A stretch of DNA of 64,000 bases from Streptomyces sp. NBS 14/10 (GCF_002224125.1 NZ_NCSM01000029.1:73657-137656), one strand, 5' to 3'. Positions 51,111 through 62,419 are shown, numbered from the stretch's first letter. Numbers and translations: made by a program. Notes: a model not told the origin generated them from the sequence alone.

Positions 51111-51194
51111 ATGCCGGATCTGCTGTTCATCGCGGTGACCGTCGTGGTGTTCGCCGTCATCGGCCTGTTGGCGAAGGGGGCCGGGCGACTGTGA
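51111..51194 (+). CDS. 27-residue single-span membrane peptide leading the kdp operon
   Basis: [20 protein letters not shown] followed by AKGAGRL: one hydrophobic helix with a basic end. Its TGA overlaps the kdpF GTG (GTGA), showing translational coupling. Small membrane peptides in this place are common in Streptomyces kdp operons as far as I recall. Function unknown; possibly a second KdpF-like stabiliser. Confidence 0.6.
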   Translation: MPDLLFIAVTVVVFAVIGLLAKGAGRL

Positions 51195-51283
51195 GCGTCG
51201 ACAACGTCGTCGGGCTCGTGGTGGCCGTGGCTCTGCTCGGCTATCTCGTGCTGGCCCTGATCTTCCCGGAGAAGTTCTCGTGA
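51191..51283 (+). CDS. kdpF: KdpF, small subunit of the K+-transporting ATPase
   Basis: The product is 30 residues: one transmembrane helix ([20 protein letters not shown]) ending PEKFS, the usual KdpF end. It stabilises the KdpABC complex. It overlaps kdpA by 4 bp (GTGA). Confidence 0.88.
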   Translation: MSVDNVVGLVVAVALLGYLVLALIFPEKFS

Positions 51284-52944
51284 CCGGCGCCCTCGCGGGC
51301 TGGCTGCAGATCCTCGCGCTGGTGGCCGCGCTGGCCCTGTCGTACCGGCCGCTGGGCGACCACCTCGCGCACACCCTGACCACCACCCGGCATCTCGCCG
51401 CCGAGCGGCTGGTCTACCGGCTCGGCGGCGTGGACGGCGACGCCGACCAGGGGTGGTCGGCCTATCTGCGCGGGGTGCTCGCGTTCTCCGCGGTGTCCGT
51501 CCTCTTCCTGTACGGATTCCTGCGACTGCAGAACCATCTGCTGCTCTCGCTCGGCAACCGGCCGATGCCCGCGGACCAGGCCTTCAACACCGCGGTGTCC
51601 TTCGCCACCAACACCAACTGGCAGTCATACTCGGGCGAGTCGGTGCTGGGCCATCTGGTGCAGATGGCCGGGCTCGCGGTGCAGAACTTCGTCTCCGCGG
51701 CTGTGGGCATCGCCGTCGTCGCCGCCCTGATCCGCGGTTTCACCCGGGAGCGCACCGAGCAGGTCGGCAACTTCTGGGTGGACCTCACCCGGATCGTGCT
51801 GCGGGTGCTGCTACCCATCGCCTTCGTCTTCGCGATCGTGCTGGTCGCGGGCGGGGTGATCCAGAACTTCCACGGCGTCGAGTCGATCCGGACCGTCGCC
51901 GGGGGCCATCAGAACCTCATCGGCGGCCCGGTGGCCTCACAGGAGGCGATCAAGGAGCTGGGCACCAATGGCGGAGGCTTCTACAACGCCAACTCCGCCC
52001 ACCCCTTCGAGAACCCCAACCCCTTCACCAACTGGCTGGAGATCTACCTCCTGCTGGTGATCTCGTTCTCCCTGCCGCGCACCTTCGGGCGGATGGTCGG
52101 CGACCACCGCCAGGGCTATGCGATCGTCACGGTCATGGCCGTGATCTGGTCCGCCTCGATCGCCGTCGTGACCGTGGACGAGCTCCACAGCGTCAGCAGC
52201 CAGGCGGGCCATGCGGCGGGCGGAATGATGGAGGGCAAGGAGCAGCGCTTCGGCATCTGGGCCTCGGCCCTGTTCGCCGCGTCCACCACCCTCACCTCCT
52301 GCGGAGCGGTCAACTCCTTCCATGACTCGTACTCGCCGTTCGGCGGCGGGATGACGATCTTCAACATGATGCTGGGCGAGATCGCGCCCGGCGGCACCGG
52401 CTCCGGCCTCTACGGAATCCTCATCCTGGCGATCATCGCGGTCTTCGTGGCCGGGCTGATGGTCGGCCGCACCCCCGAGTACCTGGGCAAGAAGCTCGGC
52501 AGCCGGGAGATCAAGTTCGCGTCCCTGTACATCCTGACCACACCGGCGATCGTGCTGGTGGGCGCGGGTCTGGCCATGGCGCTGCCGGGCGAGCGTGCCG
52601 CCATGCGGGGCCATGGGCCGCACGGCTTCTCCGAGGTGCTGTACGCCTTCACCTCGGCCGCCAACAACAACGGCTCCGCCTTCGCCGGGCTCGGCGCGAA
52701 CACCACCTGGTACAACACCGCGCTCGGCCTGGTCATGCTGTTCGGCCGCTATCTGCCCATGGTGTTCGTGCTGGCGCTGGCCGGGTCGCTGGCGCGGCAG
52801 CAGCCGGTGCCGGTCACGGCGGGCACCCTGCCCACCCACCGGCCGCAGTTCGTCGGGCTGCTGACCGGCGTGGTCCTGATCGTCGTCGGTCTCACCTACT
52901 TCCCCGCACTCTCCCTGGGCCCGCTCGCGGAAGGTCTTCAGTGA
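51280..52944 (+). CDS. kdpA: KdpA, K+-binding channel subunit
   Basis: The 554 residues match the usual length. Selectivity-filter-like loops are visible: [39 protein letters not shown] and NNNGSAFAG. It forms the K+ entry path of the high-affinity P-type transporter. Overlaps kdpF upstream and kdpB downstream, so the whole set is one operon. Confidence 0.96.
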   Translation: MTGALAGWLQILALVAALALSYRPLGDHLAHTLTTTRHLAAERLVYRLGGVDGDADQGWSAYLRGVLAFSAVSVLFLYGFLRLQNHLLLSLGNRPMPADQAFNTAVSFATNTNWQSYSGESVLGHLVQMAGLAVQNFVSAAVGIAVVAALIRGFTRERTEQVGNFWVDLTRIVLRVLLPIAFVFAIVLVAGGVIQNFHGVESIRTVAGGHQNLIGGPVASQEAIKELGTNGGGFYNANSAHPFENPNPFTNWLEIYLLLVISFSLPRTFGRMVGDHRQGYAIVTVMAVIWSASIAVVTVDELHSVSSQAGHAAGGMMEGKEQRFGIWASALFAASTTLTSCGAVNSFHDSYSPFGGGMTIFNMMLGEIAPGGTGSGLYGILILAIIAVFVAGLMVGRTPEYLGKKLGSREIKFASLYILTTPAIVLVGAGLAMALPGERAAMRGHGPHGFSEVLYAFTSAANNNGSAFAGLGANTTWYNTALGLVMLFGRYLPMVFVLALAGSLARQQPVPVTAGTLPTHRPQFVGLLTGVVLIVVGLTYFPALSLGPLAEGLQ

Positions 52945-55061
52945 TGTCACCGGTGATGTCCCCGTCCACCGCCGAAGTTACGGCGCACCGGGTCTCGGGC
53001 GGTCTGCTCGACCCCCGACAGCTCTTCACCTCCCTGCCCGACGCGGTCGGCAAGCTCGACCCCCGGACCATGGTCAGGAACCCGGTGATGTTCGTCGTCG
53101 AGGTCGGGGCGGTACTCACCACCCTCTCGGCCATCAAGAACCCGAGCGTCTTCGCCTGGGTGATCACCGTATGGCTCTGGCTGACCGCGGTCTTCGCCAA
53201 CCTGTCCGAGGCCGTGGCCGAGGGCCGCGGCAAGGCCCAGGCGGAGACCCTGCGGCGGACCAAGACCGCCACGGTCGCCCGCCGGCTCACCGGCTGGCGG
53301 CCGGGTGCGAAGACCGCCAACGGGGCCGCCGGCGACGCGGTGGGCGAGGAGTCGGTGCCCGCGGCCGACCTCCGGCTGGGCGACCATGTGGTCGTCGAGG
53401 CGGGGCAGACCATCCCGGGCGACGGCGATGTCGTCGAGGGCGTGGCCTCGGTCGACGAGTCCGCGATCACGGGCGAGTCGGCCCCGGTCATCCGCGAGTC
53501 CGGGGGCGACCGGTCCGCGGTGACCGGCGGCACCAAGGTGCTGTCCGACCGGATCGTCGTCAAGATCACCTCCAAGCCGGGGGAGACCTTCATCGACCGC
53601 ATGATCGCCCTGGTGGAGGGCGCCGCGCGGCAGAAGACACCGAACGAGATCGCGCTGAACATCCTGCTCGCCTCGCTCACGATCATCTTTCTGCTCGCGG
53701 TCGTCACCCTCCAGCCGTTCGCCGTCTACGCCCACGCCGAGCAGACCATCGTCGTCCTGGTCGCCCTCGTGGTCGCGCTCATCCCGACCACCATCGGCGC
53801 CCTGCTGTCCGCGATCGGCATCGCCGGGATGGACCGGCTCGTCCAGCGCAATGTGCTCGCGATGTCCGGCCGGGCCGTCGAGGCCGCGGGCGACATCAAC
53901 ACCCTGCTGCTGGACAAGACGGGCACCATCACCTTCGGCAACCGCCAGGCCGCCGAGTTCCTGCCGGTCGACGGGGCGGGCGTCGACGATCTCGCGGACG
54001 CGGCCCAGCTCTCCTCGCTCGCCGACGAGACGCCCGAGGGCCGTTCGGTGGTCGTCCTCGCCAAGGAGCGGTACGGACTGCGCGCCCGCGACGAGGGCGA
54101 GCTGGCCCGCGCCGAATACCTGCCCTTCACCGCCCAGACCCGGATGAGCGGCGTGAACGTCGAAGGCCGACAGGTCCGCAAGGGCGCCGCCGCGGCGGTC
54201 ACCGCCTGGGTGAACGAACACGGCGGGCGGCCCGGCGACGAGGTCCAGGGCGTCGTGGACCGGATCTCCGAATGGGGCGGCACCCCGCTGGTGGTCGCCG
54301 AGCGTACGGAGGGGACCGCCCGGGTCCTGGGCGTCATCCATCTCAAGGACGTCGTCAAACACGGTATGCGGGAGCGGTTCGAGGAACTGCGCCGGATGGG
54401 CATCCGCACCGTCATGATCACGGGCGACAACCCGCTGACCGCCCGGGCGATCGCCGACGAGGCGGGGGTCGACGACTTCCTCGCCGAGGCCACGCCCGAG
54501 GACAAGATGGCGCTCATCAGAAGGGAGCAGGCGGGCGGCAAGCTGGTGGCGATGACCGGCGACGGGACCAACGACGCCCCGGCGCTGGCCCAGGCGGACG
54601 TGGGCGTGGCCATGAACACCGGCACCTCGGCCGCCAAGGAGGCCGGGAACATGGTGGATCTGGACTCCAACCCGACCAAGCTGATCGAGATCGTCGAGAT
54701 CGGCAAACAGCTGCTGATCACCCGTGGTGCGCTGACCACCTTCTCGATCGCCAACGACGTGGCCAAGTACTTCGCGATCATCCCCGCGATGTTCGCCGCG
54801 GTCTACCCCGGCCTGGACAAGCTCAACGTCATGCGGTTGCACAGCCCCACCTCGGCCATCGCCTCGGCGATCGTCTTCAACGCACTGATCATCGTCGCGC
54901 TGATCCCGCTCGCGCTGCGCGGAGTGCGCTACCGGCCGTCCTCGGCGGCGTCCCTGCTGAGCCGCAACATCCGGGTCTACGGCCTGGGCGGGCTCGTCCT
55001 GCCCTTCCTCGGCATCAAGCTGATCGACCTGATCGTCCAGTTCATCCCGGGACTGCGCTGA
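52941..55061 (+). CDS. kdpB: KdpB, P-type ATPase catalytic subunit
   Basis: The product is 706 residues. The TGES actuator loop, the phosphorylated Asp in [11 protein letters not shown], and [16 protein letters not shown] are all intact, so the pump should be active. GTG at 52941 or ATG at 52944 both couple to the kdpA stop. Energises K+ import. Confidence 0.96.
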   Translation: MMSPVMSPSTAEVTAHRVSGGLLDPRQLFTSLPDAVGKLDPRTMVRNPVMFVVEVGAVLTTLSAIKNPSVFAWVITVWLWLTAVFANLSEAVAEGRGKAQAETLRRTKTATVARRLTGWRPGAKTANGAAGDAVGEESVPAADLRLGDHVVVEAGQTIPGDGDVVEGVASVDESAITGESAPVIRESGGDRSAVTGGTKVLSDRIVVKITSKPGETFIDRMIALVEGAARQKTPNEIALNILLASLTIIFLLAVVTLQPFAVYAHAEQTIVVLVALVVALIPTTIGALLSAIGIAGMDRLVQRNVLAMSGRAVEAAGDINTLLLDKTGTITFGNRQAAEFLPVDGAGVDDLADAAQLSSLADETPEGRSVVVLAKERYGLRARDEGELARAEYLPFTAQTRMSGVNVEGRQVRKGAAAAVTAWVNEHGGRPGDEVQGVVDRISEWGGTPLVVAERTEGTARVLGVIHLKDVVKHGMRERFEELRRMGIRTVMITGDNPLTARAIADEAGVDDFLAEATPEDKMALIRREQAGGKLVAMTGDGTNDAPALAQADVGVAMNTGTSAAKEAGNMVDLDSNPTKLIEIVEIGKQLLITRGALTTFSIANDVAKYFAIIPAMFAAVYPGLDKLNVMRLHSPTSAIASAIVFNALIIVALIPLALRGVRYRPSSAASLLSRNIRVYGLGGLVLPFLGIKLIDLIVQFIPGLR

Positions 55062-55088
55062 CCCCTGACACAGGAAGAAGGCGACCCC

Positions 55089-55676
55089 ATGCCCGGCCCC
55101 CTTCCCCGCACGGTCCGCCGCCATCTGTCCGCCCTGCGGCTGCTGCTCGTGTTCACCGCGGTGACCGGCATCCTCTATCCCCTCGCCGTCACCGGCGTGG
55201 CGCAGCTGGCGTTCCGGGACCAGGCGGACGGCTCGCGGATCGAACGCCGCGGCAGGACCGTCGGCTCCAGCCTGATCGGCCAGAACACCGGCCCCGGCCC
55301 CCAGTGGTTCCGGCCCCGCCCCTCCGCCGGCGGATACGACCCGCTGGCCTCCGGCGCGTCCAACCTGGGGCCGAACAACCCGGACCTGGTCAAGACGGTC
55401 GAGCAGCGGCGCGTCGCCGTCGCCGGGTACGACAAGGTCGACCCCGAGGACGTACCGGTCGACGCCGTCACCGCGTCCGGCTCCGGCCTCGACCCGCATA
55501 TCTCACCGACGTACGCCTATCAGCAGGTCAACCGCGTCGCCAAGGCCCGCGGTCTCAAGCCAGCGACGGTACGGCGGCTCGTCGCCGCACACGTCCAGGG
55601 CCGGGTCCTCGGCTTCCTCGGCGAGAAGCGGGTGAACGTCGTCGAGCTCAACGCCGCGCTGGCCGATGACAGGTGA
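55089..55676 (+). CDS. kdpC: KdpC, K+-ATPase accessory subunit
   Basis: The product is 195 residues with one N-terminal membrane helix (LRLLLVFTAVTGILYPLAVTG) and a soluble domain containing SGSGLDPHISPTYAYQQVNR, the KdpC signature. ATG follows AGGAAGAAGG. Completes kdpFABC. Confidence 0.95.
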   Translation: MPGPLPRTVRRHLSALRLLLVFTAVTGILYPLAVTGVAQLAFRDQADGSRIERRGRTVGSSLIGQNTGPGPQWFRPRPSAGGYDPLASGASNLGPNNPDLVKTVEQRRVAVAGYDKVDPEDVPVDAVTASGSGLDPHISPTYAYQQVNRVAKARGLKPATVRRLVAAHVQGRVLGFLGEKRVNVVELNAALADDR

Positions 55677-55715
55677 CGTCGAGCGGCCACCCCGGAGGCC
55701 GGGCCCGGTGGTGGC

Positions 55716-57710
55716 TCAGCCGACGTGTACGTGGGGGCGGCGGGTCCGGTCGGGCTCGGCCTCGCGCAGCACCTCGCGGGTGACCGGGGCGACCTCGCCC
55801 TGGCCGAACAGGAAGAACCGCAGGAACTGGGCGAAGGGGCTGCCTTCGGTCCACTCGAAGTAGATATGCGGCCGGCACCCGGTCAGGTCCCGCACCTGCA
55901 GCAGCAGCGCGGCCAGCGAGTTGGGGATGCTGGAGCCGTCGAGGGTGAGCACCCGGTAGCGCCCGTGCAGTACCTCGCCCCGGACGCGCAGCGCGGATTC
56001 GAAGTCGGAGGGGTCGCGGACGGTGACCTCGACGAACACGAAGTCCTCGTCGACGGGGACGTCGTTGTCCGCCCGGATCTGCTGGATCTTGTCGCGGTAC
56101 TCGGCCGCGTCGCGGCTGTCGGGCTCATTGGCGATGAACCGCATCCGGCGGGTTGCGGTGTCACGGACGAACCGCTCGGCCATGGGGTCCAGGTCCACCT
56201 CGGTGACGCGCAGCTCGAAGGCGCGGGCCAGCCGGGACAGCAGGGAGACGGCCATGATGCCCGCGATGAAACAGGCGCCGATCTTCACACCGTCGGGCCG
56301 CTCCACGACATTGACCGCGGTCGTGTACCCGAAGACGGCGGAGATGACGCCGAAGCCGATGGTCCAGCCACGCTGCCCGGCGCGCCGGGCAGCGATGGTG
56401 ACGGCGATCGCGGCGGAGGTCATCAGGACCAGCACCCCGGTGGCGTAGGCGCCGCCCTGGGCGTTGACGTCGGCGTCGAAGATCCAGGTGACCAGGAAGG
56501 CGACCAGGATGAAGACGATGACCATGGGGCGTACGGCGCGGGCCCAGTGCGGCGCCATGCCATAGCGGGGCAGATAGCGCGGCATGAGGTTGAGCAGCCC
56601 GGCCATGGCCGAGGCGCCGGCGAACCACAGGATGCCGATGGTCGCGGCGTCGTAGACGCTGCCGAACGCGGACCCCAGATACTCATGCGCCAGGAAGGCG
56701 AGCGCGCGGCCGTTGGCCTGGCCGCCGTCCTTGAACTCGTCCTGGGGGATGAGGAGGGTGGTGATGAAGCTGCTGGCGATCAGGAAGACGCTCATGATCA
56801 CGGCGGCGGTGGTGAGCAGCTTCTTGGTGTCCCGGATCCGCCCTGCGAGCCGCTCCTCGGTGTTACCGGGGCCGCCGTCGACATGGGGCATGACGGCCAC
56901 GCCGGTCTCGAAACCGGACAGGCCGAGCGCCAGCTTGGGGAACACCACCAGCGCCAGGCCGACCATGACGAGCGGATTGCCGTGTTCGGCGGTGAGCGCC
57001 TGGGACCAGTCGGTGACCACGTGGGAGGCGGTGGCCACATGCCACAGGCCGACCAGCACCACTACCGCGTTGAGCACCAGATAGACGCCGACCAGGACCA
57101 CCGCCACCCCGATGGCCTCCGTGAAGCCCTTGAGGAAGACCGCGCCGAGGAGGGCGACCAGGCCCAGCGTGATGACGACCTCATGGCCGTGCAGGGTGCT
57201 GGTGAAGTGCGGGTTCTCGACCAGGTGGGTGGAGGCGTCGGCCGCGGAGAGGGTGATGGTGATCAGGAAGTCGGTGGCGGCGAACCCCAGCAGCGTCAGG
57301 ACGAACAGCTTGCCCTTCCAGAAGGTCAGCAGCCGCTCCAGCATGGCGATGGACCCCTCGCCGTGCGGGCTCTCCTGCGCGACCCGCCGGTAGACCGGCA
57401 GTGCGCCGGCCAGGGTGACGACCACCAGCACCAGGGTGGCGATGGGGGACAGCAGCCCGGCGGCCAGGGCGGCGATACCGGGCTGATAGCCGAGGGTGGA
57501 GAAGTAGTCGACACCGGTCAGGCACATCACCCGCCACCATCGCTGACCGCGGTGGCCCTCGGCGTCCCCGGAGCCCTCGGAGCCTTCGGAGTCCTGGGTC
57601 TGCGTGCCCGGCTTCTTGCCCATATCGGACAGGCCCTTGAGCATCCAGGCGCGCAAACGACTCTCACCCGGCCCCTCCGGAGGGGCTTCCACTGGGGTGG
57701 AAGTGGTCAT
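55716..57710 (-). CDS. APC-superfamily permease, possible KimA-type K+ transporter
   Basis: The product is 664 residues: a hydrophilic N-terminus, about 12 transmembrane segments starting with [20 protein letters not shown], then a 170-residue cytoplasmic domain. ATG at 57710 has AGGAG 7 bases upstream. The TLGYQPGIA and [15 protein letters not shown] stretches resemble, from memory, KimA (YdaO) K+/H+ symporters, often annotated as amino acid permeases. It is convergent with kdpC. A second K+ uptake system next to kdp would make sense, but an amino acid permease is not excluded. Confidence 0.65.
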   Translation of the reverse strand: MTTSTPVEAPPEGPGESRLRAWMLKGLSDMGKKPGTQTQDSEGSEGSGDAEGHRGQRWWRVMCLTGVDYFSTLGYQPGIAALAAGLLSPIATLVLVVVTLAGALPVYRRVAQESPHGEGSIAMLERLLTFWKGKLFVLTLLGFAATDFLITITLSAADASTHLVENPHFTSTLHGHEVVITLGLVALLGAVFLKGFTEAIGVAVVLVGVYLVLNAVVVLVGLWHVATASHVVTDWSQALTAEHGNPLVMVGLALVVFPKLALGLSGFETGVAVMPHVDGGPGNTEERLAGRIRDTKKLLTTAAVIMSVFLIASSFITTLLIPQDEFKDGGQANGRALAFLAHEYLGSAFGSVYDAATIGILWFAGASAMAGLLNLMPRYLPRYGMAPHWARAVRPMVIVFILVAFLVTWIFDADVNAQGGAYATGVLVLMTSAAIAVTIAARRAGQRGWTIGFGVISAVFGYTTAVNVVERPDGVKIGACFIAGIMAVSLLSRLARAFELRVTEVDLDPMAERFVRDTATRRMRFIANEPDSRDAAEYRDKIQQIRADNDVPVDEDFVFVEVTVRDPSDFESALRVRGEVLHGRYRVLTLDGSSIPNSLAALLLQVRDLTGCRPHIYFEWTEGSPFAQFLRFFLFGQGEVAPVTREVLREAEPDRTRRPHVHVG

Positions 57711-57866
57711 CGTGCACTCCTGTCGCTGCCCAAAACCGAACACACCGCCGAGAGGGCGGCCAGATCAGGGTAGACGTGCCCCTCTCCGGTACCCCACGGC
57801 GGTGTGGTCAGGCCCGGCGTGTCGCGCCCGCTTCACGGCGGGGATGCGCGCACGGTGTGCGCGGCG

Positions 57867-58790
57867 TCACTTGAGGCTGCCGAGCGTGATGCCCGACCGC
57901 CAGAAGCGCTGCAAGGAGATCATCAGGATCACCATGGGCAGCAGCGAGACGATCGAGCCGACGACGACCATGCCGGTCAGATCGGTGGAGGTGTCCATCT
58001 TGACCTTGAGCCAGGAGTAGAGGCCCAGCATCACGGTCCACTTCTCCTGGCTGCGCAGGAAGATCAGCGGTCCGAAGAAGTTGTTCCAGCTGGCGACGAA
58101 GCCGAGCAGAAAGATGGTGGCGGCCCCGGTCGACATCAGACGGACACCGATCTGGAAGAAGATGCGGTACTCGCCCGCTCCGTCGATCCGCGCGGCCTCC
58201 AGCAGTTCGGGCGGGATGGCCCCTTCCGCGTACACCTTCGCCAGATAGACGGAGAAGGCGTTGAAGAAGCCGGGCAGGATGATCGCGTAGGGCGTGTCGA
58301 TCAGCTGGAGGTCGCTGTAGAGGAGGAACGAGGGGATGGTGAGCAGCGCGCTGGGCACCAGGAACGAGCCGATGATGCAGCCCATCAGCACGCCCCGGCC
58401 GCGGAACTCGTACATCGCGAGCCCATAGCCGCAGGCGACGCAGATCAGTGTCATCCCGGCGGTGCCGACGACGCCGTAGTAGACGGTGTTCCACATCCAT
58501 CGGATGAAGATGCCGTCCTGGTAGGTGAACAGCTGGTGCAGGTTGTCCCCGAGGTGGATCCGGGAGAACCACAGGCCGTCGGACGTGTACAGATCGTTCT
58601 GGCTCTTGGTGGCGGCCACCAGCAGCCACCACACCGGGGCCAGCGAATAGATGACGAAGAACGCCAGACCAGTGATGACCAGGACCTTGGTGCGCGTGCC
58701 ATGCCGGACCGCACCGGGCGCGGTGCGGCGGCGTACGGCGCGCCGCTTGGCGGACGCGGATGCGGGCGCGGGCTGGAGTGTCGCTGTCAT
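57867..58790 (-). CDS. Sugar ABC transporter permease (MalG/CUT1 type)
   Basis: The product is 307 residues with six membrane segments and the permease-ATPase contact loop EAARIDGAGEYRIFFQIGVRL. It is the last gene of a three-gene operon and overlaps the previous permease by 4 bp. No ATPase gene is present, as is usual in Streptomyces, where a shared MsiK serves CUT1 systems. A small hairpin (CGCGCAC-GGT-GTGCGCG, 57847-57863) follows the stop. Confidence 0.92.
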   Translation of the reverse strand: MTATLQPAPASASAKRRAVRRRTAPGAVRHGTRTKVLVITGLAFFVIYSLAPVWWLLVAATKSQNDLYTSDGLWFSRIHLGDNLHQLFTYQDGIFIRWMWNTVYYGVVGTAGMTLICVACGYGLAMYEFRGRGVLMGCIIGSFLVPSALLTIPSFLLYSDLQLIDTPYAIILPGFFNAFSVYLAKVYAEGAIPPELLEAARIDGAGEYRIFFQIGVRLMSTGAATIFLLGFVASWNNFFGPLIFLRSQEKWTVMLGLYSWLKVKMDTSTDLTGMVVVGSIVSLLPMVILMISLQRFWRSGITLGSLK

Positions 58791-59797
58791 ACGGGGGCCT
58801 TGTTGGTGAGTTTGTAGAAGACGGCGGACGCGGCGCCGACCACCAGGGCGAGGATGATGGACAGCGCGGCGGCGTAGTTGAACTCGCCCTGCTGGAACGC
58901 CCAGTCGTAGATCGCCATGATCGGGGTGAAGTCGCGGGTCACGGTCTCCGGGGTCATGGTCCGGAACAGCATCGGATCGCTGAAGATCTGCAGGGTGCCG
59001 ATGATGCTGAGCACGGTGATCAGCACCAGGGACCGGCGCACCAGCGGCACCTTGATCGACCAGGCGATACGCCACTCGGAGGCGCCATCCACCCGGGCGC
59101 TGTCGAAGATCTCGCGCGGTACGGCCTGCAGCGCCGAGTAGACGATGAGCATGTTGAAGCCGACGCCGCTCCAGGCCAGCAGATTGCCGAGCGAGATCCA
59201 GATCATCTCGCCGCTGTAGAAGTTCGCGTCGATCCCGAAGAGGGCGAGAAACGGCGTCAGCGGCCCCACGACCGGGCTGTAGATATAGATCCAGATCAGA
59301 ATGGCGACAATGCCCGGAATCATGTACGGGATGAGCAACGGCACCCGGAAGCGGGCGGCCAGGCGGTGGCTCAGCGCGTCGAGCAGCAGCGCCATCATCA
59401 GGCTGAGCAGCATGATGGTGGGGATGGCGACCGCGGCGAAAAGCGCCACCCGCAGCATCGCGGCCCAGAAGTGGGCGTCCTCCAGACCCCGCGCGAAGTT
59501 GTCGAACCCGGTGAACTCGACGGTCTTCTCGCCGAATCCGAGCCCGGAGCTCTGCTTGGAGTAAAGGCTCTCGCGCAGCGCGAGGAGGACGGGGGCCAGG
59601 GTGAAGAGGGCGAAGCCGATGAAGAAGGGGGCGGTGAAGGACGCCCCCTTCAGCGCCATCATCCGCCGCCACGGCAGCCGCGGCGCGGCGGCGCCGGGCG
59701 TACCCGGCGCGCCGGCCGCGGGCTGACGGCCCGCGGCCATGCCCTCGGCCCTCGACGTCTTGGCCCTCGACGTGTCGGCCATCGACGTGTCAGCCAT
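58787..59797 (-). CDS. Sugar ABC transporter permease (MalF/CUT1 type)
   Basis: The product is 336 residues. The first membrane segment FTAPFFIGFALFTLAPVLLA and the loop DSARVDGASEWRIAWSIKVPL are typical of the MalF partner. Its start overlaps the binding-protein stop by 8 bp. The N-terminus carries a short repeat (MADTSMADTS), leaving the exact start uncertain by five codons. Confidence 0.92.
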   Translation of the reverse strand: MADTSMADTSRAKTSRAEGMAAGRQPAAGAPGTPGAAAPRLPWRRMMALKGASFTAPFFIGFALFTLAPVLLALRESLYSKQSSGLGFGEKTVEFTGFDNFARGLEDAHFWAAMLRVALFAAVAIPTIMLLSLMMALLLDALSHRLAARFRVPLLIPYMIPGIVAILIWIYIYSPVVGPLTPFLALFGIDANFYSGEMIWISLGNLLAWSGVGFNMLIVYSALQAVPREIFDSARVDGASEWRIAWSIKVPLVRRSLVLITVLSIIGTLQIFSDPMLFRTMTPETVTRDFTPIMAIYDWAFQQGEFNYAAALSIILALVVGAASAVFYKLTNKAPV

Positions 59798-61124
59798 CGA
59801 CGTTGATGTTCTTCCGCTTGAGGTCGGCGATCGTCCACTTCTGCATATGCTCCAGCGCCGCCTTCATGGTGGTCTTCTTCGCGGTGACCTTCGCCCACTG
59901 GTCCTGGAGCTCGGCGAACATGCCGGTGTAGTTGGGGCCCGCCACCCAGTTGTCCCGGCCCGCCTTGACGGACTTGAGGATCACGCCGCGCGCCTCGGAC
60001 TTCCTGGGGCCGAAGAGCTTCTCCGGCACCGCCGAGTCGACCCACGGGGAGGGGTCGGGGATCGCGCCCGGCCAGGTGTACTGCTTGGTGTCCTTCTGGT
60101 ACGAGGCGTCGGTCGAGTCCTTCGAGGTGTTCAGCCACACCGCGGCCTCGACCGCCTCCTTCGCGTGGTCGCAGCCCTTGGGCACGATCAGACCGCTGGT
60201 CGGCGAGTGCATCGGGGTGACGAACTCGGTGGCGTCCTTGAACTGCGGCCGGTCCACCGGTTCCCAGTCGCCCAGCGACTTCTTGTACTCGCGCTCGTAG
60301 TTCTGCAACTGCCAGGTGGAGGTGGGCAGGGACACCATCTTCCCGGAGTCGAAGTAGTTGATGAGCGCGGGCCTGTCCGTATACGTCTGATGGGCCACCA
60401 GGTCGTTGTCGACCAGTTGCTGGATGACATCGGCGGCCTTCAGCGACTCGGGAGACAGGAAGTCAAGCTTCCACCTGTCTCCGTCGATCTTGTACCAGGA
60501 GCCCCCGGCCTGCTGCACCAGTTCGATGAGGGTGCTCGGGTCTTCACCCGCCAGATTCATGACGTAGATGCCGTGCTTCTTGAACTCCTTGCCCGCGGCG
60601 ATCACATCGTCCCAGGTCTTGGGCGCCTTGACGCCGTACTTGTCGTACACCTTGCGGTTGATCATCATGAACGGGGGCGTGGCGCCGCCGGGGACCGCGT
60701 AGTACTTGTCCACCGCCCGCGCGGAGGGCAGCGCAGACTCGGCGAACAGGCCCTTCTTCAGATACGGCGTCAGCTCCTCCGTCACGTCCTGGGCCAGCCC
60801 CTCGGAGGCCAGGGACGGCGCCTCGCCGAAGTTCTGGACCAGACACGGGACGTGTTTCTGGGCGGCGACCGCGTTGCGCAGATTCTGCTGGGTGCCGGGG
60901 TTGTCGGCCTGCTTCACAAACTTGAGCTTGATGTCCTTGTGCGTCGCGTTGAACTTGGCGACCACCGGGTCGACGTTCTTGGCCTCGAGCCAGTTCCAGT
61001 ACTCGATGGTGACCGGGCCCTCGGCCTTCCCGGTCGAGCCGCCATCACTGCCGCCGCAGCCGGTCAGGACGACGGAGAGCACCACCGCCGCACAGGTGGC
61101 CACTCTGACCCGCTTGCTGTTCAT
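59790..61124 (-). CDS. Extracellular sugar-binding lipoprotein (CUT1)
   Basis: The product is 444 residues with a lipoprotein signal peptide ending SVVLTGC. ATG at 61124 has GGGAGGAA upstream. The family-1 solute-binding fold shows in ITIEYWNW-like and SWYKIDGDRW segments. The ligand is unknown. First gene of the ABC operon, with an operator-like palindrome at 61155-61176. Confidence 0.92.
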   Translation of the reverse strand: MNSKRVRVATCAAVVLSVVLTGCGGSDGGSTGKAEGPVTIEYWNWLEAKNVDPVVAKFNATHKDIKLKFVKQADNPGTQQNLRNAVAAQKHVPCLVQNFGEAPSLASEGLAQDVTEELTPYLKKGLFAESALPSARAVDKYYAVPGGATPPFMMINRKVYDKYGVKAPKTWDDVIAAGKEFKKHGIYVMNLAGEDPSTLIELVQQAGGSWYKIDGDRWKLDFLSPESLKAADVIQQLVDNDLVAHQTYTDRPALINYFDSGKMVSLPTSTWQLQNYEREYKKSLGDWEPVDRPQFKDATEFVTPMHSPTSGLIVPKGCDHAKEAVEAAVWLNTSKDSTDASYQKDTKQYTWPGAIPDPSPWVDSAVPEKLFGPRKSEARGVILKSVKAGRDNWVAGPNYTGMFAELQDQWAKVTAKKTTMKAALEHMQKWTIADLKRKNINVDG

Positions 61125-61154
61125 GGGTTCCTCCCGGGAAGCCGGTGTTTCAGA

Positions 61155-61176
61155 CCATAGAAATCGGTCTCTATGG
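61155..61176. promoter_or_regulatory. Palindromic operator upstream of the sugar ABC operon
   Basis: CCATAG-AAATCGGTCT-CTATGG: perfect 6-bp arms around 10 bp, 30 bp before the binding-protein start. The same core (ATAG-N10-CTAT with CGGTCT) recurs before the dehydrogenase gene. Position suggests repression by a regulator encoded outside the window. Confidence 0.65.
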
Positions 61177-61411
61177 AAGCTAGAGGTGGGGGTTCCACTG
61201 GACAAGATGTCGTACGCGGAAATTTTCGGGCCCGGCAAATTCGCTGCTCATGGTCGGTGGTACGAACCGGTAGCTCGGAGTCCGGCGCGATTGGGGATAG
61301 AGATCGATTGCTAGCGAGCGGGGCAGGCACCGGCCAGGGCAGGGCGGGCGTCGGCCGAGGCAGGGTGGCCGTGGACCAGGGCGGGGCGGGCACCGGCCGG
61401 GGCCGCCTGGC

Positions 61412-62419
61412 TCACGCGGCGCGTTCCAGTTCCGTGTGATCCACCTGATGGGACAGCGGCACCCCGGCCAGCAGCCGCTCCAACTCACCCACCGCGGACA
61501 GGCCGAGCCGGCGTACCTCGTTGCCCTGCGACCCCGCCAGGTGCGGGGTGATGAAGACGCCCGGCGATTCGAAGAGGGGGGAGTCCGCGGGCAGCGGCTC
61601 CGGCTCCGTGACGTCGAGGACGGCGCTGAGCCGCGCCGTGCGCACCTCCTCGGTCAGCGCGTCGTGGTCCACCAGGCTGCCACGCGCGGTGTTGATCAGC
61701 ACCGCGCCGTCCGGCATCAGCGCGAGCTCACGGCGGCCGATCAGGTGGTGGGTCTCGGGGGTCGCGGGGGCGTGGATCGAGACGATGTCACTGTGTTGGA
61801 GCAGCGCGTCCAGCGACAGCAGTTGGACGCCCAGCGCGGCCGCCTCGGCCTCGCCGACGTACGGATCGGCGAGGAACACCTCGAAGTCCAGCGGGCGCAG
61901 CAGCTCGATGACGCGCCGTCCGATCCGCGAGGCGCCGACGATGCCGACGCGCCGCCCGAAGTTGCCGATGCCGGGGATGATCTCGGCGAGGGGGAAGGTG
62001 CGCAGCGAGCGGTAGCGCTCGCGGGCGGCGAAGAGGTCCTTGCCCGCCAGGATGATCATGCCGAGGGTGTACTCGGCGACCGGCAGCGCGTTGGCGTCCG
62101 CGGCGGACGAGACGACCAGCCCGCGCTTCCACCAGCCGGGGGCCATGATGCCCTTGACCGAGCCCGCGGCGTGCAGCACGGCACGCAGCTTGGGCGCGGC
62201 GTCGAGCACCGCCGCGTCGATCAACGGGCAGCCCCACCCGGTCAGCAGGATCTCGGCCCGCCCGAGGGCGCTCCGTACCCGCGGATCCCGGAAATCCTCG
62301 GCGATCAGCGACGGATCGACCTCCACGGAGGTCCGCAGCCGGTCCAGTACCTCGGGCGGGTAGACGCTGGGCAGGGTCTTCGTACTCATGGCGAACAACG
62401 CCAGTGGGCGCTCGGGCAA
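61412..62419 (-). CDS. D-isomer-specific 2-hydroxyacid dehydrogenase
   Basis: The product is 335 residues. The Rossmann motif is GIVGASRIGRRV; catalytic Arg in NTARGSLVD, Glu in VTEPEPL and His in TPHLAGS are present. The TTG at 62419 is preferred because GGAGG lies 7 bases upstream; the ATG at 62389 has no clear site. It lies in the same direction as the ABC operon 288 bp downstream and shares its operator, so it probably metabolises the imported compound. Confidence 0.87.
   Translation of the reverse strand: MPERPLALFAMSTKTLPSVYPPEVLDRLRTSVEVDPSLIAEDFRDPRVRSALGRAEILLTGWGCPLIDAAVLDAAPKLRAVLHAAGSVKGIMAPGWWKRGLVVSSAADANALPVAEYTLGMIILAGKDLFAARERYRSLRTFPLAEIIPGIGNFGRRVGIVGASRIGRRVIELLRPLDFEVFLADPYVGEAEAAALGVQLLSLDALLQHSDIVSIHAPATPETHHLIGRRELALMPDGAVLINTARGSLVDHDALTEEVRTARLSAVLDVTEPEPLPADSPLFESPGVFITPHLAGSQGNEVRRLGLSAVGELERLLAGVPLSHQVDHTELERAA

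Noticed and set aside
61310..61411. GGGCAGG/GGGCGGG-rich direct repeats after the dehydrogenase stop as a regulatory array.
   Set aside because: The units are degenerate G-rich runs expected in this composition, with no consistent period.
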